This document shows positions 1 through 6,397 of a DNA stretch of 6,798 nucleotides, in pieces. The position numbers and the translations under genes were made by a program. Under the pieces are notes generated by a model. It saw nothing but the letters and a program-made list of their open reading frames with translations. It was not told the DNA's origin and ran no database searches. The stretch is from Euryarchaeota archaeon UBA126 (GTDB lineage Archaea; Thermoplasmatota; Poseidoniia; Poseidoniales; Thalassarchaeaceae). The stretch lies in the NCBI GenBank assembly GCA_002497025.1, contig DAMG01000009.1, forward strand, positions 8,268-15,065, written 5' to 3'. Positions within the stretch are counted from its first letter, which is position 1. The number at the start of each line of letters is the position of its first letter.

Positions 1-536
1 AGATAATCTACAACAATTGTGTCGTTGCTTAAATTTAGGAATACCACTCGATTGATTGCACCTTCAGGTGGTACACTGGCTGCAATGTGTTCATCGTCAA
101 CAATCACATTCCATGAGGAATAAACATCCAACAGAACACTTGGTCTTTCAGCTGTCAGGTGTGTCCAGTTATACCCTCTAGATTCAGTCCATTGTGACAG
201 ATGTTGTACTGTGTCACGAGCGGGATCAATTGTAACTGAGACGAAGACAACATCATCACTCGCATCACCGAGATTTGCTTTTGCCCAAGCCATATTTGCT
301 GAAATAGCGAGACAAATATCGGGGCAACTAGTGTATACAAAAGCCACAACGACAACCTTCCCTTCTAGGTCAGAAAGAGTGAATTCCTGGCCATTTTGGT
401 CGAGTAGAGTGAAATCAGGTGCATCGGGTGGTTCTCGATATTCTATCCCGTTGAACTCGATATCATTGTCATTCTGCCCTAAACACCCAGATAGCATGAT
501 TGAAACAAGGATAATCGCGAATATTTTTCGACGCAT
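1..536 (-). CDS. Sco1/SenC-family lipoprotein, C-terminus cut by window edge
   Basis: Thioredoxin-fold protein of the Sco1/SenC family, acting outside the cytoplasmic membrane in copper delivery or thiol-disulfide exchange. I translated 178 residues from ATG 534-536 with no stop before the left edge, so the C-terminus is missing. Residues 1-18 form a short signal with lipobox LSGC (lipidated Cys18). The fold starts near residue 40 (PDFTLLDQNG), followed by SDLEGKVVVVAF and the metal/redox motif C71-PDI-C75. The strand VSVTIDPARD near 100 and WTHLTAE near 124-130 are typical of the family. Compared with the neighbouring Sco (539-1270), the conserved copper-ligand His expected near residue 160 seems absent: that stretch reads GAINRVVFLN. 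The start follows the upstream stop by 2 bases, with GAGG 7 bases ahead inside the upstream gene, so it is the fourth gene of the operon. Family assignment is firm; a copper role is less certain because of the missing His. Confidence 0.92.
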   Translation of the reverse strand, partial: MRRKIFAIILVSIMLSGCLGQNDNDIEFNGIEYREPPDAPDFTLLDQNGQEFTLSDLEGKVVVVAFVYTSCPDICLAISANMAWAKANLGDASDDVVFVSVTIDPARDTVQHLSQWTESRGYNWTHLTAERPSVLLDVYSSWNVIVDDEHIAASVPPEGAINRVVFLNLSNDTIVVDY

Positions 537-538
537 CT

Positions 539-1270
539 TCATTCCTCGAGTAGATACAGTATGTCTTCTAGAACCATTTCTGCATTCCAATCGGTGTCTC
601 CCCACCAAACTCTTTGATTGAAATTCTTGTCAACGATGATTGTTCCTGTGGTATGGTCTACCCAGTAACTTAGTGGATGATGCTTGACGGTGACTGCGGC
701 ATCCTCTGACTGTTGAGTATCGACCCCGCATCCCTCGTCATCGACTTCTTCGCCTTCAGGTGTATCTGCACAGAGATCAAATCCATCAGCCACCCCGTCT
801 CCATCTTGATCAGAATCATAAGTGGTTAACCCAACATCAAAATTAATCCACACCGGTTGTAATTCTTCCAAACTACCCGTGAGGTGTGGCCAATGGAATC
901 CTCGATCATCTGAGTATTGTTTCAGCACAGTGGAGTTGTCAGTCCACGGGTCTACAGTGATTGATAGGATTGCTACATCTTCGCCATACGAATCTCCTAA
1001 TTGCTCAGCAACATAGTGTAGGTTGGCACTTACAATTGGACAAATATCCGGACATCGTGTGAATAGGAAAGCGATAACGATGACTTTTCCTTCTAGTTCG
1101 CTCAAGGCGTAAGGTTCACCATCCTCATCAAGCAAAATGAAGTCCTCTACGGGTATTTCTGGCTTTATTTCTTCACCGTAAAATGGGCTTTCTTCATCCC
1201 CCATACATCCTGCCGTTAGCAGACCAAGAGTGACAAGAATAGCCGAAATGACACGTGTATCGATTCTCAT
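539..1270 (-). CDS. Sco1/SenC lipoprotein with inserted Asp-rich (TSP3-like) repeat
   Basis: 243-residue Sco1/SenC copper chaperone or thiol oxidoreductase, predicted to be lipid-anchored outside the membrane. Residues 1-22 are a signal with lipobox TAGC (Cys22). The thioredoxin fold runs from about 40: FILLDEDGEPYALSELEGK, then C73-PDI-C77-P, then the SITVDPWTD strand near 103-111. The His equivalent to the third copper ligand of Sco1 (His260 in human SCO1) is His197 in VKHHPLSYWVD. All three classical ligands (two Cys, one His) are therefore present. Between the fold core and this His lies an extra segment, about 152-184, with DSDQDGDGVADGFDLC and a second Cys at 181. It looks like a thrombospondin type 3/OmpA-linker calcium repeat and explains the protein's extra length. 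The start codon overlaps the upstream stop as ATGA and has a strong GGAGG 10 bases ahead. It is the third gene of the operon. Confidence 0.95.
   Translation of the reverse strand: MRIDTRVISAILVTLGLLTAGCMGDEESPFYGEEIKPEIPVEDFILLDEDGEPYALSELEGKVIVIAFLFTRCPDICPIVSANLHYVAEQLGDSYGEDVAILSITVDPWTDNSTVLKQYSDDRGFHWPHLTGSLEELQPVWINFDVGLTTYDSDQDGDGVADGFDLCADTPEGEEVDDEGCGVDTQQSEDAAVTVKHHPLSYWVDHTTGTIIVDKNFNQRVWWGDTDWNAEMVLEDILYLLEE
544..547 (-). promoter_or_regulatory. Shine-Dalgarno site for the partial Sco gene
   Basis: On the minus strand GAGG sits 7 bases before the ATG at 534-536. It lies inside the last codons (CTC GAG GAA TGA) of the upstream Sco gene, consistent with translational coupling and with the chosen start. 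Confidence 0.6.
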
Positions 1271-1851
1271 TCTTCCTCGCCCTCCTTTGATATATTATTC
1301 GAATCTTCTCTGAGATTGTTCCTCATCACCCAAATACAGGCGGCAGCTGCAAATGATAGAATTGCACCCACTAGTAAGAAGTTTTGATATTCTATTCCAT
1401 CGCTTGATTCAGACGGCTCTTGCCCGTCTCCAGGCAGGGTAAAACCACCTGCTGGAGGTCCATTTTCTGTATGGTTATCCAATAGTACGGTTACATTGAC
1501 AGTATGCCATAGGGTTCCATTGTTGAAAATCTGAATTTCCAATATGGTAGGGTTGTAGTACTCTGGGTCAAGCCATACTCTACATTCATCATCGGTAGTT
1601 GTCGAATTTGAAGGCCCAGTCTCACACTCCCAATCTATGGTGCCATTTTTTCCTTCAGTAGAAAATGTAAGGGTTCGATTCCTATCTACTACATTGTAAA
1701 AAATCAAGGTGTCATTTTGTTGAACGGAGGCTTCGTCCGGCTGTACAGAATTATTCCTCATGATGAACGCGAATGTGTTAGCACCGTGAGCCGATGCGGT
1801 TGGAGCCATCAATAATACAGCTACCATTACCAATGCGATTCTAACACGCAT
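1267..1851 (-). CDS. Single-pass membrane protein with cupredoxin-like ectodomain
   Basis: 194 residues from the chosen ATG (1849-1851); an upstream ATG at 1864-1866, overlapping the previous stop as ATGA, would add five residues (MRWKL). I prefer the inner start because GAGGTGG lies 6 bases ahead and the signal peptide then begins MRVRIALVM. Predicted cleavage is after TASA, leaving His22 as the mature first residue. The ectodomain (22 to about 130) is beta-rich and resembles a cupredoxin: SVQQNDTLIFYNVVDRNRTLTF matches the pattern of two strands around N-x-x-D. The usual type I copper ligands are not visible. Cys76 and Cys90 could form a disulfide. The domain ends with LLDNHTEN (Asp125, His127), then a Pro/Gly/Ser linker, a membrane helix at about 158-175 and a charged tail inside. 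Eight N-glycosylation sequons fall in the ectodomain. It is a paralogue of the protein at 5737-6342. Function unknown; copper binding is inferred from the Sco neighbours. Confidence 0.85.
   Translation of the reverse strand: MRVRIALVMVAVLLMAPTASAHGANTFAFIMRNNSVQPDEASVQQNDTLIFYNVVDRNRTLTFSTEGKNGTIDWECETGPSNSTTTDDECRVWLDPEYYNPTILEIQIFNNGTLWHTVNVTVLLDNHTENGPPAGGFTLPGDGQEPSESSDGIEYQNFLLVGAILSFAAAACIWVMRNNLREDSNNISKEGEEE
1281..1285 (-). promoter_or_regulatory. Strong Shine-Dalgarno site for the Sco gene
   Basis: GGAGG on the minus strand lies 10 bases before the ATG at 1268-1270, with a second GAGG nearer the start. It is embedded in the Glu-rich C-terminal codons of the upstream gene. It supports the ATGA-overlapping start. 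Confidence 0.7.
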
Positions 1852-1857
1852 TAGTTT

Positions 1858-1864
1858 CCACCTC
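1858..1864 (-). promoter_or_regulatory. Shine-Dalgarno site deciding the start of the cupredoxin-like gene
   Basis: GAGGTGG on the minus strand is a close match to the complement of the archaeal 16S rRNA 3' end and lies 6 bases before the ATG at 1849-1851. The longer start at 1864-1866 has only GAGG 10 bases ahead, and this site would fall inside that longer coding sequence. The site begins in the stop region of the propeller gene. Confidence 0.6.
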
Positions 1865-3824
1865 ATTCATCAGATGCCTCTACTGACCATAGAGCAGGAT
1901 AATCATATCTTGAATCATAATCTTCGTCAAACTGAACCACATATACACCACTGACCATCTCAGAGATGAAAACGAACCCTCTTGGATCATATTGTAGACC
2001 CCAGTCAAATGGAATCATACAAGACGCCCAACAGTCAGCCATATCGTAGCCGAGGGTATTTGTCGGGTCTTCTATCCAGTCCGGTCCCGCCGGTAAGTAA
2101 TATCCAAGGGTGTGAGATGGTGCCAGTTGAGTTATTGCTTGGAATCCTCTATCGGGTTCTGGATAGCCGTTTTCCCAAACTAACTCATCCCATATATGAC
2201 CGTGGTCGGTTATCCAAACACCTGCATGATAGTGCGTCCAATACACGTGCCCACTCAAACCAGTATCTCCATTGTGAGGGCTGAATATGTATCCACCAGG
2301 TATGTAGTGATGAGGATGTGTTGTCCCATCAGCTAGGGTGCTTTCGCCTGGTAACTTCCACTTTGAAACTAAGAACGGCTTCGTTGGATCAGTTGTATCT
2401 ATGGTCCAAATGAATCCTGTGTGGTTTGCGTTGGATCCATATTCTGGAGCAATGTAAGTGTAGTGCCTCCAATTCTCACTGTATGTAGAATCAGTAGGTC
2501 CTGTTCCACAATGTTCAGGCCAAGTCTCTACAGGGTCATACTCACTGATTCCCGAACAAATAAGATTGTCTTGTGGCACTGCATAGTGGATGTTGTCATT
2601 TCCATCATTTGCATTCAACCAAACATCAGGATCCATGTTTGCATGACCACCGCCATCAGGCCCATACCATCCTGCATCATCTGTGGGACAACCGAGCCAG
2701 CGGCCGGTTTCAGGAGGCCAGGAAATACCTAGAGGGTCTGCAAGTTGAGGTGGTTCTGACACATCAACAAGTCTCAATCCAGCACCCCAATAGGAGACTG
2801 CCAACATCTTTTGCTTAGTTATAGGGTGAATGAAGAACACGTTATCGTGATTGAAAATAGATCCTCCACAAGTTGTCTGTGGTTCAGGGGTATAACCTCC
2901 CCAACGGATGATTTCTCTGCTTGCATTTTGTTGTTCATTGTTATTTGTAGGGTTTAGCCCTTCGAAATCAATTAGAGCGTAGAAAATTTGAGTCCCTTTG
3001 TAGAAAGTTCCACTAGATCCCTCAACCATTTCTGGGTAAGGGTCTGCCCCGAATAGGAATAGGTGGCAATCATCTTGCCAAAGGGCCGTTGGATTTGCAG
3101 GTTCCCAATCGCAATAGACATGCAGGTCTTGGTTGTGGAAGCCTGCAGGTGGGTTATCCCATTCCGCGACCTTGATTGGACTTGTCTTGTCTCCAACATA
3201 AATCAAATCAAGGCGGTTTGCCCCGCTGTTAGCATCGTCATCATTTGGAATCGGGTCTAGTTCTGAATTGGTTAATTCGTGATTTACCAAAACCCAATTA
3301 TTGTCCGAGGTCACCTTGATGTCAATCATTCTAGCTATTTCTGCGTAGTAAGTTGACAGTAGTCGAATATCATTGGGCCGGCTAATATCAAGAATTTCGA
3401 ATTGGTTGTAGGAAGATACGTATGCATAGCATCCACCTGTGCCATCTCCATAAATTTCGCAATCATCTAGAAAATTCCCCTCAATTGCTATTTCTGAATT
3501 ATCTCCAGGAGTAGGTCCTGTATTCTTGAATTCATCAAAACAAGGCCTTCCAGCCACGTTATCCAATTCTGCTGGAGGTTTGACATTTCCATCACAATTC
3601 AGGTTGTGATAATCAATAAGCTGAGCATTTGGAGTTGCAAGCCTGTGAGCAAGTAAATCATTGTGAGAGTGATTTCCATCTTCGATTTCAGTGACGGGAT
3701 CAATCCATTCCCAACTCTCTGAATCATCGGCATCGGGTTCGAATACGCCAATACAACCACTTAGTGGCGCTGCAAGCATAAGGAAAGTCATCAGAATCAT
3801 CGAGTTTAGATAACTACGAGTCAT
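1863..3824 (-). CDS. LVIVD-repeat beta-propeller lipoprotein (propeller A)
   Basis: 653-residue secreted lipoprotein of the LVIVD-repeat type, expected to fold as a beta-propeller on the outer face of the membrane. The signal peptide ends in lipobox LSGC (Cys24). Repeat blades are recognisable at CYAYVSSYNQFEILDISRP (132-150), LAVSYWGAGLRLVDVSEP (341-358), HVYWTHYHAGVWITD (526-540) and VFISEMVSGVYVVQFD (618-633). His motifs shared with propeller B are H52-x-H54-x5-H60, H230-N-x3-H235, H326-D, IHYAVP (412-417), HHYIPGG (505-511), SPHN (515-518) and YHAG (532-535). Thirteen Cys residues suggest disulfides outside the cell. The start has GGTGAG just ahead (3828-3833) and begins MTR like propeller B. 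It is the first gene of the four-gene operon, and its stop touches the next gene. LVIVD proteins have no single known activity; a metal-dependent enzyme or binding protein is plausible here but unproven. Confidence 0.92.
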   Translation of the reverse strand: MTRSYLNSMILMTFLMLAAPLSGCIGVFEPDADDSESWEWIDPVTEIEDGNHSHNDLLAHRLATPNAQLIDYHNLNCDGNVKPPAELDNVAGRPCFDEFKNTGPTPGDNSEIAIEGNFLDDCEIYGDGTGGCYAYVSSYNQFEILDISRPNDIRLLSTYYAEIARMIDIKVTSDNNWVLVNHELTNSELDPIPNDDDANSGANRLDLIYVGDKTSPIKVAEWDNPPAGFHNQDLHVYCDWEPANPTALWQDDCHLFLFGADPYPEMVEGSSGTFYKGTQIFYALIDFEGLNPTNNNEQQNASREIIRWGGYTPEPQTTCGGSIFNHDNVFFIHPITKQKMLAVSYWGAGLRLVDVSEPPQLADPLGISWPPETGRWLGCPTDDAGWYGPDGGGHANMDPDVWLNANDGNDNIHYAVPQDNLICSGISEYDPVETWPEHCGTGPTDSTYSENWRHYTYIAPEYGSNANHTGFIWTIDTTDPTKPFLVSKWKLPGESTLADGTTHPHHYIPGGYIFSPHNGDTGLSGHVYWTHYHAGVWITDHGHIWDELVWENGYPEPDRGFQAITQLAPSHTLGYYLPAGPDWIEDPTNTLGYDMADCWASCMIPFDWGLQYDPRGFVFISEMVSGVYVVQFDEDYDSRYDYPALWSVEASDE

Positions 3825-3827
3825 GTT

Positions 3828-3833
3828 CTCACC
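3828..3833 (-). promoter_or_regulatory. Shine-Dalgarno site of propeller A
   Basis: GGTGAG on the minus strand lies 3 bases before the ATG at 3822-3824. It matches the GGTGA part of the archaeal ribosome-binding consensus, though the spacing is short. Confidence 0.45.
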
Positions 3834-3887
3834 ATTGGCTGTGGCTTTGGCGGTATTCGTCTAGCAATTGAATGCAACGGTCCTAAG

Positions 3888-3906
3888 CGCCCTCTAAGAG
3901 AGGGCG
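3888..3906 (-). terminator. Perfect 8-bp hairpin, possible terminator or processing site
   Basis: CGCCCTCT and AGAGGGCG pair without mismatch around a 3-base loop, 24 bases after the propeller B stop. Six of the eight pairs are G-C. There is no T-run after the stem on the minus strand (it continues CTTAGG), and archaeal termination usually depends on oligo-T. It may instead stop exonucleases, mark an RNA processing site or bind a regulator. The stem is certain; the role is not. Confidence 0.45.
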
Positions 3907-3930
3907 GGATTTAGTGACATTCTGGTTTAG

Positions 3931-5706
3931 TTATGTTTCCAGAGGAATGCCATATGGTGCATCAATATCGAGTTGGACAATGTATAGTCCAGTTGTGATA
4001 CAGGAAAGATAGGTGTATCCGTCGTGATATTCAGCTGCCCACAGGAATGGAGTCCATCCAAAGTCGTAGTACGAACTATCCAGAGGGACTCCGTCTTGAC
4101 CATGAGGTAAGTGATAACCAATCGTAGCTTCCATATGAGCCACTGAACGATTCTTTCCTTCTTCTAAACCTAAAACCATCAGAGTTTCAATGTCTACAAC
4201 CCATAATCCTGCGTGGTAACTCGAGAGATATATTCGACCATCCCATGCCCCTCCATAGCTATGGTCTGGCATATTTGGCAGACCGGTTTGGAAGATTTCA
4301 TGGTCAGCATTGTGGGGGCTGAAGAGTAACCATTCTTCTCCGGATGGGATGAAATGGTCCTCGGCAAAAGGAATCTCATAACCATGGATTAACTTCGGCA
4401 TGAAAGTGACTTTTCCGTTCAATACTTCGTAGTCGGTGGTGTCCAACAAATATCCCATACCTGTTCCGATTTCAGTCGAAAGCACTTCAGTGGCTAGGAA
4501 AGTCATGTGCATTTTTCCAGCAGGATAGCCTAAGTGACTTGCATCTACCATCTTGTCAATTGGTTCGGCGTAGTGAATGTAAGAGGCGCGTCCACCATTT
4601 TCATTGCTGGTGCAACCACAATCCATTTCTCCGTCCCCATCAAGATCGGCGAATTCCATCCAAGCCCCAACTTCAGGTGCTCTCCATGTGCAGCCGGCTT
4701 GAGTACCGCCGGACATACGACATAGTGAACCGTGCCAGAGATATTGTTCTGGACTATTTTGAGGGTGTGGGACATCACTCACATCGAAGATTCTCAGACC
4801 GGCTTCCCAGTATGCTCCATAGACGTAGGTACGACCATAGCGAGGATCACTCTGGTCCTCACCAGGCCAAGTCTGAACGGTCATATCGTGAATGTATATC
4901 CAGCCTCCAAGAGTAGTTTCCCAACTTACTTCTGCTTCGCCCACCTTTACAATTCTAGGCAAGTCACCCCAAAGCCCGAAGTTTAGATGGGCGATGGTAA
5001 TTCCACCACACGCATCTCCCTGACCAACATCACAGGCTTCGTAATCTGGATTCGCTACGAAAATGTACCATTCTCCATCAATCATGTGGGTGTAGAGGTT
5101 GTGAGGTCCACTTGGATGATCAGCATCATACCAAGCATCGACAAACGTAGGATCGGTCTTGTCAGTGACATCAACCAAAGTCACTGTGACTTGAGCAGGA
5201 TCGCCCCACTGACCAACATTAGGGTCTGCATTGCCGGCATCTACCAATTGATTCTGAACGATAATGTATTCACGACCATTGTACTCTAGATATTTCACAT
5301 CCAAAACTTGTGTATTTGGGTCAACGTATACTCCAGTTACAGTGGTATTTGCTGGATTTGTCACATCGACAATATGCATTTCTGACCATCCGGCAAGGTA
5401 TGCATAGGTTCGACCATCGGGGGAATCGGCCACTTGCACTTCGGCATTGCCCGGTGCAGTTAGTGGGTTGAATGAAACAGGTTGGATATTATCGGTGTAG
5501 AAGATGTGTTGACTTGCATTTCGATGATCATGCCCCTCGTCATATTGAATCAATGGATCAATCATAGAAGACGGGCCGTCTGAGGTAAGCGATTCTACAT
5601 CTTCAAGCATCATTATCGCTACTCCTCCAATAAGCAGAGTAACCGCTAATCCCCCCGCGATAAGGAGCCGCTCGGTGTCCATCATTCGCCCGAACGTCCG
5701 AGTCAT
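3931..5706 (-). CDS. Membrane-anchored LVIVD-repeat beta-propeller (propeller B)
   Basis: 591 residues, a paralogue of propeller A with a different anchor: a hydrophobic N-terminal helix (about 13-33) without a lipobox Cys, so the body should face outside on an uncleaved helix. Blades are visible at TYAYLAGWSEMHIVDVTNP (100-118), VTVTLVDVTD (173-182), TYVYGAYWEAGLRIFDVSD (293-311), RIYLSSYHAGLWVVD (491-505) and YTYLSCITTGLYIVQLD (564-580). His motifs matching propeller A are H59-x-H61-x5-H67, H202-N-x3-H207, H273-D, IHYAEP (377-382), HFIPSG (451-456), SPHN (463-466) and YHAG (497-500). An Asp-rich loop, DLDGDGEMDCGC (354-365), looks calcium-binding and is not obvious in propeller A. The MTR start is shared with propeller A; there is no clear Shine-Dalgarno site, so a leaderless message or an inner start at Met8/Met9 is possible. 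It is divergent from the cupredoxin-like gene at 5737. Function not known. Confidence 0.92.
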   Translation of the reverse strand: MTRTFGRMMDTERLLIAGGLAVTLLIGGVAIMMLEDVESLTSDGPSSMIDPLIQYDEGHDHRNASQHIFYTDNIQPVSFNPLTAPGNAEVQVADSPDGRTYAYLAGWSEMHIVDVTNPANTTVTGVYVDPNTQVLDVKYLEYNGREYIIVQNQLVDAGNADPNVGQWGDPAQVTVTLVDVTDKTDPTFVDAWYDADHPSGPHNLYTHMIDGEWYIFVANPDYEACDVGQGDACGGITIAHLNFGLWGDLPRIVKVGEAEVSWETTLGGWIYIHDMTVQTWPGEDQSDPRYGRTYVYGAYWEAGLRIFDVSDVPHPQNSPEQYLWHGSLCRMSGGTQAGCTWRAPEVGAWMEFADLDGDGEMDCGCTSNENGGRASYIHYAEPIDKMVDASHLGYPAGKMHMTFLATEVLSTEIGTGMGYLLDTTDYEVLNGKVTFMPKLIHGYEIPFAEDHFIPSGEEWLLFSPHNADHEIFQTGLPNMPDHSYGGAWDGRIYLSSYHAGLWVVDIETLMVLGLEEGKNRSVAHMEATIGYHLPHGQDGVPLDSSYYDFGWTPFLWAAEYHDGYTYLSCITTGLYIVQLDIDAPYGIPLET

Positions 5707-5736
5707 GTTGAAGTCTTTGCCGCAATACGGAGAGTC
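5707..5736. other. 30-base divergent intergenic region
   Basis: This is the whole gap between the starts of propeller B (minus) and the second cupredoxin-like gene (plus). It contains GGAG at 5729-5732, which serves the plus-strand GTG. No TATA-like AT-rich element is visible, so one or both promoters probably lie inside the opposite gene's first codons. Confidence 0.6.
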
Positions 5737-6342
5737 GTGAAGCGTACTGGCTGGTTGCTTGTAGTGGTGACATTGAGTATTCTTGTGAGCTCATCTGTAA
5801 CTGCTCATGACCAAAAGGAGTACACGGTAATCCTTGGCTCGGAAGGCGCCACACCTTCGTCGATTGATGCTGGCATACTCGTCGAAACCGATTCTATTTT
5901 CTTCCGTAATCATGACTCGAGAGAAAATGCAAGCCACAGGATTCTAATTGATGCTGATTCGGATGGGGCTTTCGATTCTATTGATGATATCTACACTGAT
6001 TGGATGTACACATCCTGTGAATTAAACGAAACAGGTCACAAGGTCGACGAGAGTTGTAACACATCTACAACGGTCTTGTTAGCACCTGAAAATGGCTTAC
6101 TTCCAGGTAACATATCAATGATTCATGAGATAAAATTCTACGAAGAAGTCACTCAAACTCCGTTTTATGCTGTATTCTCGATAGACGACCACAGCCAACA
6201 AAATACACTTGTCCCACAAGATCCTGAAACACCTACTGACTCAGAAGAATCTGATTCTCTTATCAGAGGCATTGTAGTGATTACAGCAGGAGTTTCCATT
6301 TTGCTCACCTCACTATTGATTTCTCCTCGAAGCGATAACTGA
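5737..6342 (+). CDS. Single-pass membrane protein with cupredoxin-like ectodomain, second copy
   Basis: 201 residues from a GTG start, with GGAG 4 bases ahead (5729-5732). No in-frame ATG offers a better start, and this one gives a typical signal peptide with cleavage after SVTA, leaving His24 as the first mature residue. The ectodomain is beta-rich: ILVETDSIFFRNHDSRENASHRIL (47-70) has the cupredoxin pattern strand-N-x-D-His, with His67 where blue copper proteins have a ligand, but no later Cys-His-Met cluster follows. An EF-hand-like loop, DADSDGAFDSIDD, spans 72-84. Cys94 and Cys107 parallel the Cys pair of the paralogue. The domain ends SIDDHSQQN (Asp150, His152), then an acidic linker and a membrane helix at about 176-195. 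Same architecture and motif order as the protein at 1267-1851, and paired with propeller B. A copper role is inference. Confidence 0.87.
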   Translation: MKRTGWLLVVVTLSILVSSSVTAHDQKEYTVILGSEGATPSSIDAGILVETDSIFFRNHDSRENASHRILIDADSDGAFDSIDDIYTDWMYTSCELNETGHKVDESCNTSTTVLLAPENGLLPGNISMIHEIKFYEEVTQTPFYAVFSIDDHSQQNTLVPQDPETPTDSEESDSLIRGIVVITAGVSILLTSLLISPRSDN

Positions 6343-6397
6343 GACTCTCTTTACGACGGTCGAACTCAAGAACCCCTGCTTGGTCGGCAGGCTCACA

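Larger units (their letters stand above)
3825..3930 (-). other. Short intergenic region between propeller B and propeller A
   Basis: These 106 bases separate the stop of propeller B from the start of propeller A. They hold a hairpin (3888-3906), a weak AT-rich patch CAATTGAATG (3865-3874) and a Shine-Dalgarno site. If the AT-rich patch were a TATA element, transcription would start near 3843 and give a leader of about 20 bases that includes the Shine-Dalgarno site; this is a weak guess. No small gene is visible. Confidence 0.5.

Noticed and set aside
211..621. 136-codon plus-strand open frame spanning the junction of the two Sco genes
   Set aside because: It is antisense to two clear Sco1/SenC reading frames with intact motifs and overlaps their junction; no protein-like features.
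4539..4986. Overlapping plus-strand open frames of 60-125 codons inside propeller B
   Set aside because: They lie opposite a well-supported gene, have no family resemblance and no convincing ribosome sites; they are shadows.
1863..5706. Propellers as selenium-binding protein/methanethiol oxidase (SBP56), which is a copper-dependent propeller linked to Sco genes in some bacteria
   Set aside because: The context is suggestive, but I see LVIVD-type blades and recognise no SBP56 signature; a profile search would decide.
5737..6342. Classical blue copper (type I) site in the cupredoxin-like proteins
   Set aside because: His67 fits the first ligand in this copy but the later Cys-His-Met cluster is absent, and the other copy has Arg at the His position, so the proteins cannot be called plastocyanin- or amicyanin-like.
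6375..6391. Small hairpin CCTGC/GCAGG just ahead of the tRNA
   Set aside because: Only five or six pairs with a 5-7 base loop, no T-run, and such stems are common by chance in a GC-rich tRNA leader.
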